Shown here piece after piece: positions 26,251-35,457 of a DNA stretch of 64,000 bases. A program made the translations under genes and the position numbers. The notes under the pieces are model-generated. The model searched no databases and had not been told where the DNA came from. It saw nothing but the letters and a program-made list of their open reading frames with translations. Position 1 is the stretch's first letter, and each line of letters starts with the position of its first letter. The stretch is from assembly GCA_016716135.1 (NCBI GenBank), contig JADJWX010000010.1, forward strand, positions 1-64,000. The letters run 5' to 3'. This DNA comes from Lewinellaceae bacterium (lineage in GTDB: Bacteria; Bacteroidota; Bacteroidia; Chitinophagales; Saprospiraceae).

Positions 26251-27635
26251 TAAATCAGGTTGTATACCGAAGAAGGTATGAGTGTTAACAAAGCGATTAA
26301 GATCAATCCGGCCGCGAGGGAAAGGCGGATGCTCCAGGGAATCTTCACTTCGTAGGCGTTTTCTTCTGCACTGAAGTACATGGCGATTATTACCTTGAAG
26401 TAATAATAAATAGAGATCGCGGCATTGATAACGGCCAGTATCACCAGCCAGGGATATCGCTCGAATGCAACCGCAAACAGGAAATATTTTCCAAAAAATC
26501 CGGCAGTCGGTGGAATCCCGGCAAGCGTCAGCATAGCCACGGCCATCGTAGCGGCAATCAGGGGTTGTTTCTTGCTGAGCCCGTTGAAAGCGGCAAATGT
26601 TTCATCGAGGTTTTGCTCGGAAACCAGCAAAAAGCAGGCAAATGCACAAACCGTCGCTACGGAGTACACCAGTGCATAATATAAAAGCGCTCCTCCGGCC
26701 CCAGGTTGTCCGGCAGCCAGAATGGCCAGTAACAGATAACCCGCATGCGAGATGGAGGAATAGGCCATCATACGTTTGAAGTTGACCTGGAAAATAGCCG
26801 TAGTGTTGGCCAGTACCAGGGTAAGACCGGCGACCATGGCTACGGCAATCTCCCAAAATTCACCGGCGCCGGCAAATGCCGTACTGAACAAGCGATAGAA
26901 TGCGGCAAACCCGGCTGTTTTTACCACTGTAGCCATAAAAGCCGTGATCATCGTCGGGCTGCCCGTGTACACATCGGGCGCCCACATATGAAAAGGCACT
27001 GCCGAAACTTTAAAACACAGGCCGATCAGAATCAGCAATATCCCGGCGCTGAGCATTTGGGGCGAGTGGCCGTTGGCAGTGATTACTGCATGTATCCGGT
27101 GCATATCAAAACTGGCAGTTGAGCCATAAACCAGCGCGATGCCAAACAACAAAATTCCTGTGGCGAATGCCCCCATCAGGAAGTATTTCAACGCTGCCTC
27201 GTTGGATCTCAGGTCGTCGCGGCGACTACCTGCAAGCACATACAAGGGAATGCTCAGTATCTCAATGCCCAGGAACAGCATGACCATGTTGGTAAATGAA
27301 AACATGCACAAGGCGCCGCACAAACTAAAGAGAAACAGTGCGTAATTATCGCCCAGCGTATCCGACAGCTCACGAAACCCCCATCGGCTCAGGCCAAATA
27401 TCAAGGCCGTAGCCAGTAAGGCTACAACGGTAAAAGCAAGCGCAAAGGTGTCGAATTGGAGCATCGACGCATACCTTTCGTTGAATGCGGAAGGAAGATT
27501 GATGTCGAGCAACGCAAACCCCAAAGCCGCTCCCGTACCTGTCAGTGCCAGGGGTTGCAACCATTGGCGCTTTTTAAACAAGCCGGCAAAAAGGGCTATA
27601 ACTGCAGTAAAAAAAAGTACAAGTAGGGATATCAT
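26250..27635 (-). CDS. nuoN: NADH-quinone oxidoreductase subunit N
   Basis: A 461-residue antiporter-like membrane subunit of complex I with about 14 helices. Conserved features are the charged helix segment LGIEILSIPLYVLAG (about 124-138), the lysine-bearing AALKYFLMGAFATG segment, and FHMWAPDVYTGSPT (about 226-239) with the lysines of the proton channel around it (GLCFKVSAVPFH). It is one of three Mrp-type proton-pumping subunits. It is the last gene of nuoA-N, 3 bases after nuoM. The start ATG at 27635 gives a normal family length. Confidence 0.97.
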   Translation of the reverse strand: MISLLVLFFTAVIALFAGLFKKRQWLQPLALTGTGAALGFALLDINLPSAFNERYASMLQFDTFALAFTVVALLATALIFGLSRWGFRELSDTLGDNYALFLFSLCGALCMFSFTNMVMLFLGIEILSIPLYVLAGSRRDDLRSNEAALKYFLMGAFATGILLFGIALVYGSTASFDMHRIHAVITANGHSPQMLSAGILLILIGLCFKVSAVPFHMWAPDVYTGSPTMITAFMATVVKTAGFAAFYRLFSTAFAGAGEFWEIAVAMVAGLTLVLANTTAIFQVNFKRMMAYSSISHAGYLLLAILAAGQPGAGGALLYYALVYSVATVCAFACFLLVSEQNLDETFAAFNGLSKKQPLIAATMAVAMLTLAGIPPTAGFFGKYFLFAVAFERYPWLVILAVINAAISIYYYFKVIIAMYFSAEENAYEVKIPWSIRLSLAAGLILIALLTLIPSSVYNLI

Positions 27636-27638
27636 TAT

Positions 27639-29114
27639 CTAAAATTGAACAGCACCTAAAATTTTATTGACGCTGCCGTCAGTAAGGTTGAGGATGAGTT
27701 GAGGAAAAAAGCCAAAAACCAGGACAAACCCTGCCAGCGCGCCCAATACAATCCATTCGCGCAGGCCGATGTCGGCAAATTCACTGGTATGCCGGGTAGT
27801 TTCTCCGAACATTGCAAGGCCATAGGCACGCAGCATGTAAACCGCGCCCAGAATAATCGTCGGGCCGGCCAAAGCGCCCAGTGTGGCGTTGTAATTCCAG
27901 ACACCATTTAGTAGCAGAAATTCGCCTGCAAACCCGTTCGTCAAGGGTACAGCAATCGAACCGAGCAGTACCAGCATGAACAGCGTTGCAAACTTTGGCG
28001 CCGACCGCGCAATGCCACCCATGTCGAACAACGACCGCGAACCAATCCTGCGTTCGAGCAAATCCACTACAAAAAACAATCCGACCACATTAATGCCGTG
28101 GTTCAGCATCTGGATCATACCGCCCTGCATGCCTGCCTTATTCCAGGATAATACCCCGGCAGCAATCAGACCAACGTGTGCAATAGATGAATAGGCAATC
28201 AGGCGTTTCAGGTCGCTTTGTTTGAAGGCGATCAGGCTGGCGTACACGATCCCGGTAACTGCCAACCCCAAAAATACCGGAGCCCAGCCTTGCATGGCTT
28301 CCGGCGCCAGGGGCACCATCCAGCGCACCACGCCATACACCCCCATTTTCAGCATGATCCCGGAAAGCAACATCGTGCCCCCGGTGGGCGCACTCACGTA
28401 AGTGTCGGGCTGCCAGGTGTGAAAGGGGAAAATCGGCATTTTGACCGCAAACGCCAGAAAAAAGCCAAGCATCACCCACCAGGCTGTCGCCGGGTCCAAT
28501 TGCACCGCCACCAGGTCTTCCCAGGCGAAAGAATGTGCAATTTCCGGCAAACCATTCTCCAGCGCCACCGCCGGCGTTTTCAGATAAACCGCCAGGAGTG
28601 CCACAAGCATAAACAGCGAACCGACAAAGGTGTAAATGAAAAACTTAAGGGTGATCTGGATGCGGTTAGCGCCACCCCAAATGGCACAAATGAAATAAAT
28701 TGGAATAAGCGCCAATTCATAAAATACATAAAACAACAAACCATCCAGCGCCATAAATACACCGTTCAGCGCGCCGATCATTAACAACACAAGACCGAAA
28801 TAGCGATTTTCAAGGTTGTATTGTCGGTTAAAACTGCTGAGTACAATCAACGGCGCCAGCAGATTGGTCAGCAACACCATCAGCATGCTGATGCCGTCCA
28901 GCCCAAGCCGGAAACTGATGCCGGCACTGGATACCCAGGGGAAACTGACCTCGTAGTTGAAGGAGCCGTCTCCGTTGAAGGTGCTTAATGCCAGGATGGT
29001 CACAACGAGATTTGCCAGCGTCGCGGTTAATGCAATCGGGCGTGCAGGCAAATGCCGGGTAGCCAGCAAGGCTATCGCTGCGATAAAAGGAAGTATGAGG
29101 AGAAGAATGGACAT
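27639..29114 (-). CDS. nuoM: NADH-quinone oxidoreductase subunit M
   Basis: A 491-residue antiporter-like subunit. The ATG at 29114 (MSILLLILPFIAAI) is preferred over a TTG at 29135 because the latter would place the leader in a palindrome. Family landmarks are the first catalytic Glu in FYVFYELALIPIYF, KFFIYTFVGSLFMLVALL, FHTWQPDTYVSAPTGGTMLLSGIMLKMGVYG split around residue 245, and SIAHVGLIAAG. It pumps protons in the membrane arm. The upstream gap to nuoL is filled by a 79-base inverted repeat that overlaps the nuoL stop. Confidence 0.97.
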   Translation of the reverse strand: MSILLLILPFIAAIALLATRHLPARPIALTATLANLVVTILALSTFNGDGSFNYEVSFPWVSSAGISFRLGLDGISMLMVLLTNLLAPLIVLSSFNRQYNLENRYFGLVLLMIGALNGVFMALDGLLFYVFYELALIPIYFICAIWGGANRIQITLKFFIYTFVGSLFMLVALLAVYLKTPAVALENGLPEIAHSFAWEDLVAVQLDPATAWWVMLGFFLAFAVKMPIFPFHTWQPDTYVSAPTGGTMLLSGIMLKMGVYGVVRWMVPLAPEAMQGWAPVFLGLAVTGIVYASLIAFKQSDLKRLIAYSSIAHVGLIAAGVLSWNKAGMQGGMIQMLNHGINVVGLFFVVDLLERRIGSRSLFDMGGIARSAPKFATLFMLVLLGSIAVPLTNGFAGEFLLLNGVWNYNATLGALAGPTIILGAVYMLRAYGLAMFGETTRHTSEFADIGLREWIVLGALAGFVLVFGFFPQLILNLTDGSVNKILGAVQF

Positions 29115-29135
29115 TTTGCGTTTCGTATTTTTCAA

Positions 29136-29214
29136 AACCTGTCAGGTCAAATTTTCTCCAAAAAAATTAGCGCCTTCAGCGCCTTTTTCAGGAGAAAATT
29201 TGACCTGACAGGTT
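29136..29214. repeat. 79-base perfect inverted repeat between nuoL and nuoM
   Basis: Arms 29136-29159 and 29191-29214 are perfect 24-base reverse complements, beginning AACCTGTCAGGTC. The 31-base interior contains a direct repeat (GCGCCTTCA-GCGCCTT) flanked by A and T runs, and can extend the stem. The right arm covers two bases of the nuoL stop codon. It is a strong RNA hairpin inside an operon and looks like a dispersed palindromic element; its effect on nuoMN expression is unknown. Confidence 0.8.
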
Positions 29215-31120
29215 ACAGGTGCAGCGTCAAAAACAATAAAACAGCCCCGGCCACCATGGCCAACAGGTAGTATTCAATATTGCCGTTTTGGATTTTTCGG
29301 AATTGGCCGCCCAACGCTCTCACCCCTTTGCCCACACCGTTGACCAGGCCATCAATTCCCTGAATATCGGCATAGTAGTACAGCAGCTGAGAGAGTTTTT
29401 CGGCCGGTTTTACGATCAAAAAATCATAGACTTCGTCCACATAAAACTTGTTGGACAATACTGTGGCAAAACGTCCCTGAGCGCTATCTGCCACCGGCAC
29501 GCTGCGTTTAACAACATAGAAATAATAGCAAACCAAAATAACAGCAACCGCCAGGCTGGTGCTTATGGCCATGAGCGTCCACTCGGTGCTAGCTGCCAAA
29601 TGGTGCGCCTCCCCGCCATGGTGCAGGTTGACATTGCCCACAACAGGCCCCAGAAACCCGGCCATCCATTGCGGCGGGCCAATATGCAGGATGTGTGGCG
29701 CATTTAGAAAACCGCCGATCACCGATAAAACGGCAAGGATAATTAACGGAACCGTCATTACCAGCGGGCTTTCATGCAGATGCTTTGCCTGCGCCTCCGT
29801 GCCGCGGAATTGCCCGAAAAAAGTGACAAATAACAGGCGCGACATATACACCGCCGTCAACAAACCACCCAGCGCCGCAAATGCCCACCACCAATTGCCG
29901 CCGGCCGCGAAGGTGTTGGCAAAAATTTCGTCTTTGGAGAAAAACCCGGCCAGCAGCGGGAAGCCGCTGATGGAAAACGAGCCGATCAGAAATACCCAAA
30001 ACGTAATGGGCAGTGCTTTGCGCAGACCACCCATGTTGCGAATATCCTGCTCGCCACCCATGGCATGAATAACCGAGCCGGCGCCGAGGAACAGTAGGGC
30101 TTTAAAAAAGGCATGCGTAGTCACGTGAAACATAGCCGTCACGTAAGCGCCCATGCCCAATGCCACAAACATCAGCCCCAATTGTGAAACCGTCGAATAG
30201 GCCAGTACTTTTTTAATGTCGTTTTGCCGCAAGCCAATCAGCGCGGCAAAAATGGATGTAGCCAAGCCAATAAATGCCACCACGTTCAAGGCATCGGGCG
30301 ACAAGCTGTACAGCGGATGACAACGAGCCACCAGGTAAATACCTGCCGTGACCATCGTGGCGGCGTGAATCAACGCCGACACCGGAGTCGGGCCGGCCAT
30401 CGCATCGGGTAACCAGGTGTACAGCGGAATCTGGGCGCTTTTACCCATGGCACCGACGAAGAGCAGCAAACATATTGCCGTGATGGTACCAGTATCCGGA
30501 TTTACGATGGCAAGACGGTCAAAAATTTCCTCATAAGTGAGCGTCCCGAAGGTTCTGAAAATCAGGAAAATACCTAACAGCAAGCCCAGATCGCCAATGC
30601 GGTTCATGATAAATGCTTTCCGGGCGGCCTTCGTGAAATCGGTGTTGGCATACCAAAATCCGATCAGGAGGTACGAACAGAGCCCGACACCTTCCCAACC
30701 AAAAAACAGCATGATGAGGTTGTCGCCCATCACGAGCAGCAGCATACTGAAAATAAACAGGTTGAGGTAGGCAAAAAACTTCCAGAAGCCCGGGTCATCG
30801 TGCATGTAGCCAATGGAGTACACGTGGATCAAAAAGCCAACACCCGTTACGATCAACATCATCCAGACCGAAAGTTGGTCGACCAGGAAGGAAAAATCCA
30901 CGTGGAGGCTATCCACCGTGATGAAGTTGTACAAGCTATGCTGGATTGGCCCAGTGGATGCCACTTCGTTGAAACAGGCCACACTGAGCAGGAAGGAAAC
31001 CAACAGCGTGCCCGAACCGATAATGGCGACCAGGTTTTTGGACAACTTCCGTCCAAACAGCCCGTTTACGGCGAAGCCGATGAAAGGGAGAAATGGTATG
31101 AGTGGTAACAGTGTTTTCAT
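29213..31120 (-). CDS. nuoL: NADH-quinone oxidoreductase subunit L
   Basis: A 635-residue subunit at the distal end of the complex I membrane arm. It shows the FFGWEGVGLCSYLLIGFW helix with the key Glu, KAFIMNRIGDLGLLLG with the conserved Lys, the QIPLYTWLPDAMAGPTPVSALIHAATMVTAG region (positions about 230-260), HAFFKALLFLGAGSVIH, and a C-terminal lateral-helix region with KLSQLLYYYADIQGIDGLVNG. The length is in the family range (600-660). The stop codon lies within the right arm of the inverted repeat. It is 11 bases downstream of nuoK. Confidence 0.97.
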   Translation of the reverse strand: MKTLLPLIPFLPFIGFAVNGLFGRKLSKNLVAIIGSGTLLVSFLLSVACFNEVASTGPIQHSLYNFITVDSLHVDFSFLVDQLSVWMMLIVTGVGFLIHVYSIGYMHDDPGFWKFFAYLNLFIFSMLLLVMGDNLIMLFFGWEGVGLCSYLLIGFWYANTDFTKAARKAFIMNRIGDLGLLLGIFLIFRTFGTLTYEEIFDRLAIVNPDTGTITAICLLLFVGAMGKSAQIPLYTWLPDAMAGPTPVSALIHAATMVTAGIYLVARCHPLYSLSPDALNVVAFIGLATSIFAALIGLRQNDIKKVLAYSTVSQLGLMFVALGMGAYVTAMFHVTTHAFFKALLFLGAGSVIHAMGGEQDIRNMGGLRKALPITFWVFLIGSFSISGFPLLAGFFSKDEIFANTFAAGGNWWWAFAALGGLLTAVYMSRLLFVTFFGQFRGTEAQAKHLHESPLVMTVPLIILAVLSVIGGFLNAPHILHIGPPQWMAGFLGPVVGNVNLHHGGEAHHLAASTEWTLMAISTSLAVAVILVCYYFYVVKRSVPVADSAQGRFATVLSNKFYVDEVYDFLIVKPAEKLSQLLYYYADIQGIDGLVNGVGKGVRALGGQFRKIQNGNIEYYLLAMVAGAVLLFLTLHL

Positions 31121-31131
31121 GCTTGCCTGCG

Positions 31132-31452
31132 CTAAAATTTCAGCTTGTCCAGTTTATAAATATCCGTGGTTTTGGTGTTCCGGAAAATCATAACCAGAAT
31201 CCCCAAACCCACGGCAGCTTCTGCTGCCGCCACCACCATGATGAAAAACACCATGATCTGCCCCTGTGCGTCCGACAAATAGGTCGAAAAAGCCGCAAGC
31301 ATCAGGTTTACGGCATTCAGCATCAGCTCCACGCACATCAGTACCACAATAGCATTCCGGCGGATCAAAACGCCAAATACTCCGATGCAAAACAGCAGCG
31401 AACTGAGGTAGACGTAATATTCAATCGGTATAGTTTTTATAACATCCAGCAT
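31132..31452 (-). CDS. nuoK: NADH-quinone oxidoreductase subunit K
   Basis: A 106-residue, three-helix subunit. The ATG at 31452 is used; the upstream TTG adds five residues only. The two conserved membrane glutamates are seen in VVLMCVELMLNAVNLM and VVAAAEAAVGLGILVMI. NuoK lies between NuoJ and NuoN in the membrane arm and helps proton translocation. It is 32 bases after nuoJ and 11 before nuoL. Confidence 0.96.
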   Translation of the reverse strand: MLDVIKTIPIEYYVYLSSLLFCIGVFGVLIRRNAIVVLMCVELMLNAVNLMLAAFSTYLSDAQGQIMVFFIMVVAAAEAAVGLGILVMIFRNTKTTDIYKLDKLKF

Positions 31453-31484
31453 AGAAAAATAACTCAAATAACTTCAGATGACTA

Positions 31485-31985
31485 TCAAATTTTCACGTCC
31501 CGTTTAGCCAGCAGCACGGCACCAACCATCGCGGCCAGAAACAATATGCCGGCAATTTCAAACGGAACAACAAAATCAGTGAACAGGCTTTTACCCAAAT
31601 TCTGGGCAAGACCGACATAGGGATTGCTTTCTTCGGGCATATTCAATTGAATGCCACCTTTCAACGCGCCAACCAGGGTAACCAGCAACATGCCAGCAGC
31701 AATAGCAGCGCCGAGTTTCCAGCGGCTTGATTGCCGGGGCTCGGCATCGGTATTGAGATTCAGCAGCATCAGCACAAACAGGAACAGCACCATGATAGCG
31801 CCGGCATACACGATGATGTGCACTACCGCCAAAAACTGGGCATTCAGCAGCACATATTGGCCTGCGATGGAGAAAAATGTCAGGATCAGGAAAATGACGC
31901 TGTGCACCGGATTTTTGGTAAAAACCATGAGCAGCGAAAAAATCACGGAGGCCAATCCTAATATCAGAAATACGGTTAAACTCAT
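31485..31985 (-). CDS. nuoJ: NADH-quinone oxidoreductase subunit J
   Basis: A 166-residue, five-helix subunit. The diagnostic segment is FLAVVHIIVYAGAIMVLFLFVLMLLN split across residues 51-76, whose helix contains the pi-bulge tyrosine and glycine region of NuoJ. The N-terminal KNPVHSVIFLILTFFSIAGQY stretch and the ending VLLAKRDVKI are also characteristic. It belongs to the complex I membrane arm, 39 bases after nuoI. Confidence 0.95.
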   Translation of the reverse strand: MSLTVFLILGLASVIFSLLMVFTKNPVHSVIFLILTFFSIAGQYVLLNAQFLAVVHIIVYAGAIMVLFLFVLMLLNLNTDAEPRQSSRWKLGAAIAAGMLLVTLVGALKGGIQLNMPEESNPYVGLAQNLGKSLFTDFVVPFEIAGILFLAAMVGAVLLAKRDVKI

Positions 31986-32024
31986 GTGTGTTGGTAATTC
32001 GTTTCTCGATTTACAGGATTTAGG

Positions 32025-32576
32025 TTAGTGCCACGCTTTTTCCACGATATGTTTCTGACGTTTGGTCACATCAATCCTTTTTTCAGGTGTTGTGCCTTCC
32101 ACCAGCAGGTCTTTTCCAAAAATAAAATTCTGGCGCACATAGTCCGAAGGCACAATCCGGTCGGTCAGGAAAATGGCCTCTTTCGGGCAGGCCTCTTCAC
32201 ACAAACCGCAGAATATGCAGCGCAACATATTGATCTCATAAACGGCTGCATATTTCTCCTCGCGGTACAGGTTTTCTTCTCCTTTTTCGCGTTCGGCAGC
32301 CGTCATCGTGATCGCTTCAGCCGGGCAGGCAACTGCACATAAGCCACAGGCAGTGCAACGCTCACGGCCTTGGTCGTCGCGTTTCAGCACATGCCAGCCA
32401 CGCCAAACCGGGGCGACGGGGCGTTTTTCCTCCGGATAATTTACCGTGTTCTTTTTCTTAAAAAAATGCTTCAGGGTGATCCACATGCCCTTCAGAATAG
32501 CGGGCAGGTATATGCGCTCCCAGAAGGACATTTTTTTATTAACAACGAGTTTGGATCGATTCGTAAGTGGTTGCAT
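32025..32576 (-). CDS. nuoI: NADH-quinone oxidoreductase subunit I, 2x[4Fe-4S]
   Basis: A 183-residue ferredoxin-like subunit carrying clusters N6a and N6b. The two motifs are CTACGLCAVACP (about residues 74-85) and CIFCGLCEEACP (about 120-131). The amphipathic N-terminus (FWERIYLPAILKGMWITLKH) anchors it at the membrane junction. The ATG at 32576 was kept because Bacteroidota NuoI commonly has an N-terminal basic extension; an internal ATG at 32531 is possible. It passes electrons from NuoG toward NuoB. It lies between nuoH and nuoJ. Confidence 0.96.
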   Translation of the reverse strand: MQPLTNRSKLVVNKKMSFWERIYLPAILKGMWITLKHFFKKKNTVNYPEEKRPVAPVWRGWHVLKRDDQGRERCTACGLCAVACPAEAITMTAAEREKGEENLYREEKYAAVYEINMLRCIFCGLCEEACPKEAIFLTDRIVPSDYVRQNFIFGKDLLVEGTTPEKRIDVTKRQKHIVEKAWH

Positions 32577-32634
32577 GTTTTTTTAATATGCGACTAAAAA
32601 ATTGATCGAGTGGATGGGGTGCGCCGGTGCGTTT

Positions 32635-33669
32635 TTAACCTTCAAACAATAAAACTCCGGCCCCGGTCAGCAACATATTCAAAATGGAGAGCGGGATAAG
32701 CGCTTTCCAGCCCAAATGCATCAGCTGGTCGTAGCGGAATCGCGGCAGCGTCCAGCGGATCCACATGAATACAAAAATGAAAAAGAAGGTTTTGGCAAAC
32801 ATCACAATCGGGCCCATCAGGCCGCCCAGCCATCCCGGATCAACGCCAGGGAAATTATAACCGCCGAAATACACGGTTGCGATGACCGCGCAGGCGATAA
32901 ACATGTTGATGTATTCGGCAAAAAGGAAAAAACCCAGTTTCATGGAACTGTATTCCGTGTGGTACCCCCCGATCAGTTCTGTTTCACATTCAGCCATATC
33001 GAACGGTGCGCGGTTGCACTCGGCCAGGGCGCAGGTGAAAAACAGGATAAATCCGAGCGGTTGGTACCAGATGTTCCAGTTGATACCGGCTTGCTGGATG
33101 GCCATTTCTTTCAAACTCAATGTACCCGTGAGCATCACCACGGCAATGAGGGAAAGCCCCATCGCCAGTTCGTAGGAGATCATTTGCGAAGAGGCTCGGA
33201 TGGCGCCATACAGCGAATATTTGTTGTTCGACGACCAGCCACCGATCATGATGCCGTACACGCCGAGGGAGGTAAATCCCAGGATGTACAAAATGCCGAT
33301 GTTCAGATCGGTCACCTGGAGCTGGACGTTCAGGCCGAACAGGGTCAACTCGGTTCCCCACGGAATTACGGCGCTGGTCATACACGCTACGAACATAAAG
33401 GCGCCCGGCGCCAGAATGTACAGCCAGCGTTCGGCCGCATTAGGCATGAAGTCTTCTTTAGTGAAAAACTTCACGCCGTCGGCCAGTGGTTGTAACAACC
33501 CGAGCGGCCCGGCCCGATTGGGCCCGACACGGTCCTGGATGAACGCCGCCACTTTCCGTTCACCAAATGTGGCGTAAGCTGCCACCGTAAGGGTAATAAC
33601 GAACAGCACAAGAACCAGGATGGATTTTTCCAGAATAAAGGCGATATCGTATAGCAATAAAATGCTCAT
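32635..33669 (-). CDS. nuoH: NADH-quinone oxidoreductase subunit H
   Basis: A 344-residue, eight-helix subunit at the quinone-binding interface. Diagnostic stretches are ERKVAAFIQDRVGPNRAGP (about 37-55), LLQPLADGVKFFTKED (58-73), ASSQMISYELAMGLSL, and the quinone-chamber loop NRAPFDMAECETELIGGYHTEYSS split around residue 225. Length and order match the family. It is followed 58 bases later by nuoI and preceded 59 bases earlier by nuoG. Confidence 0.97.
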   Translation of the reverse strand: MSILLLYDIAFILEKSILVLVLFVITLTVAAYATFGERKVAAFIQDRVGPNRAGPLGLLQPLADGVKFFTKEDFMPNAAERWLYILAPGAFMFVACMTSAVIPWGTELTLFGLNVQLQVTDLNIGILYILGFTSLGVYGIMIGGWSSNNKYSLYGAIRASSQMISYELAMGLSLIAVVMLTGTLSLKEMAIQQAGINWNIWYQPLGFILFFTCALAECNRAPFDMAECETELIGGYHTEYSSMKLGFFLFAEYINMFIACAVIATVYFGGYNFPGVDPGWLGGLMGPIVMFAKTFFFIFVFMWIRWTLPRFRYDQLMHLGWKALIPLSILNMLLTGAGVLLFEG

Positions 33670-33728
33670 CAGTTTGATATGTTTTGCCCGGACTGCTGCT
33701 TGAAGTTGCAGGCGGGTAAGGGTAGTAT

Positions 33729-34660
33729 TTATTTCACCGTGACGGTTTTGTTTTCGTAGTGATTTTGCGAGATCACGGAGTGCCGGTCAATGTCGCGCGG
33801 CCCCTCGATCGTCCAGTCTTCCAGCGCTTTTTTCTCAAAACGGCAGGTGTTGCAAATGAAATCGTGCACTTCGCCGTATTGGTCTTTGCGGCCGGTCACG
33901 CGGTAGATTTCATTGCCGTACATCCACACCACGGCTTTGCCACTGCATTTTTCGCAATTGCGGTGGGCATCCATTGGTTTTAAAAACCAGACCCGGCTTT
34001 TGAATCGGAAGGTCCGATCGGTGAGTGCGCCCACCGGGCACACGTCGATCACATTGCCCGAAAAGTCGTTATCGATGGCTTTTTCAATAAAAGTGCTGAT
34101 TTCCGCATGGTCGCCACGGCCAATCACGCCGTGCACGCGTTCCGGGGTCAATTGCTGCGCCGTGTACACACAGCGATAGCACAGAATACAGCGGGTCATG
34201 TGCAGTTTGATGTACGGCCCGATATCAATTTTTTCGAACGTGCGGCGCTCAAACTCGTAGCGGGTGTCGGCCAGGCCGTGCTCGAAAGAAAGGTCTTGCA
34301 GGTGGCATTCGCCGGCCTGATCACAAATCGGGCAATCGAGCGGGTGGTTGATCAGCAGGAATTCCACCACGCCTTTTCGTGCGTTGAGCACCTCCTCGCT
34401 GGTGATGTTGGCCACTTCCATTCCGTCGAGCACCTGGGTTTGACAGGACGCCACCAGCTTGGGCAGCGGGCGGGCATCGTTGGCAGAACCTTTGGTGACT
34501 TTCACCAGGCAGGTGCGGCACTTTCCCCCGAGCCTTTAAGGCTGGAGTAATAACACATCGCCGGCGGCACAATGTCGCCGCCGATCTGGCGTGCTGCGTT
34601 TAATATGGTGGTGCCCTCGGGGACTTCCACTTCGAAACCGTCTATTTTTACGTTGGGCAT
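33729..34660 (-). CDS. nuoG: NADH-quinone oxidoreductase subunit G, short form (frameshifted near 34525)
   Basis: The ATG at 34660 (MPNVKIDGFEVEVPEGTTIL) opens a 2Fe-2S ferredoxin domain. After AMCYYSSLKGSG the frame breaks and continues as GKCRTCLVKVTKGSAND in another frame. Adding one G to the run at 34525-34529 restores the CRTC motif and one chain of about 310 residues. Further landmarks are HPLDCPICDQAGECHLQD (His-Cys3 4Fe-4S), CILCYRCV and VCPVGALTD, and a C-terminal 4Fe-4S molybdopterin-like part with NCEKCSGKAV. The large molybdopterin-type domain of E. coli NuoG is missing, a known short form in Bacteroidota. The NADH-arm role is retained. Assembly error is the likeliest cause of the break, since the rest of complex I is intact. 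Confidence 0.9.
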
Positions 34661-34670
34661 ATTGTTGCGA

Positions 34671-35450
34671 TCAGATTTTTCCCTCAAATTCGATTAATGT
34701 ACTTCTGAATATCTGGTTCAGGCGGTCGGTGCCGACCTGCTGTTTTATCTTAAAATGCTTGAGGTATTCCGTATAATATTCAATTTTCTCCTCCAAAAAG
34801 TTGTTCAATAAGTCAATTTTAGGTTCTTCCCCTAGTTCTGTTCCACTCATTTTGCGGGCCAACAATTTTTGAATTTCCATCTGCAGTTTTTCATCTAATT
34901 CCGCAGATTCAAACAATACATGAAACTCAGTCGGCGCCATGGTGTTTGTTTGTTCAATCCACATACAAGCAAGTACCGGGCGTAGCACATAAAAGTATTT
35001 TTTTGTTTTAACCAGGTCCATTTTAAGGTACTCCTTAAAGTTGCCGGCTGCCATGCTCAAGTAATGGTACAAACAGGATTTTGGATTAAAATAATCTACA
35101 GCAGCATCCCGTAGTTGATTGACGACAAATGGCTCTTCAAGGTAAACTATCGGGCTATTGAGCCACTCCATGAAAGGCGGATTGGATTTTCGAAACAGAT
35201 TCAACGCTTTTCGCAATTCCCATCCGCTCAAGTCGAGATCATCCGGCAGCATAATTTCAATGCTATCCCTTTTATTATCAATCGAGAGGTACCAATCTTT
35301 TTGATGAACATAAATAAATCGCACATCCCAATCGCTGTTTATCGATGCAAACCCCCAAGCTCTGCTGCCACTTTCCACGGCGTATAAAATTTTAATCGCT
35401 TCTCGTTTTTCGAGGTTTGAAAGTGCTGTCTGTATCTGCTCCTGCATCAT
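34671..35450 (-). CDS. RlaP-like nucleotidyltransferase (PF10127-type) inside the nuo operon
   Basis: A 259-residue protein of the DNA-polymerase-beta nucleotidyltransferase superfamily. The active-site pattern is GSRAWGF at residues 28-34, followed by SDWDVRFIY at 39-47, giving the two metal-binding aspartates D40 and D42. The rest resembles the RlaP family: IEIMLPDDLDLSGWELRKAL, NPPFMEWLNSPIVY and YFYVLRPVLACMWIE. Family members are linked by context to RNA repair in some genomes; no ligase or repair gene is near here. It sits between nuoF and nuoG with gaps of 7 and 10 bases, so it is co-transcribed with complex I. It is unlike any complex I assembly factor I know. Confidence 0.85.
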   Translation of the reverse strand: MMQEQIQTALSNLEKREAIKILYAVESGSRAWGFASINSDWDVRFIYVHQKDWYLSIDNKRDSIEIMLPDDLDLSGWELRKALNLFRKSNPPFMEWLNSPIVYLEEPFVVNQLRDAAVDYFNPKSCLYHYLSMAAGNFKEYLKMDLVKTKKYFYVLRPVLACMWIEQTNTMAPTEFHVLFESAELDEKLQMEIQKLLARKMSGTELGEEPKIDLLNNFLEEKIEYYTEYLKHFKIKQQVGTDRLNQIFRSTLIEFEGKI

Positions 35451-35457
35451 AAAAATC

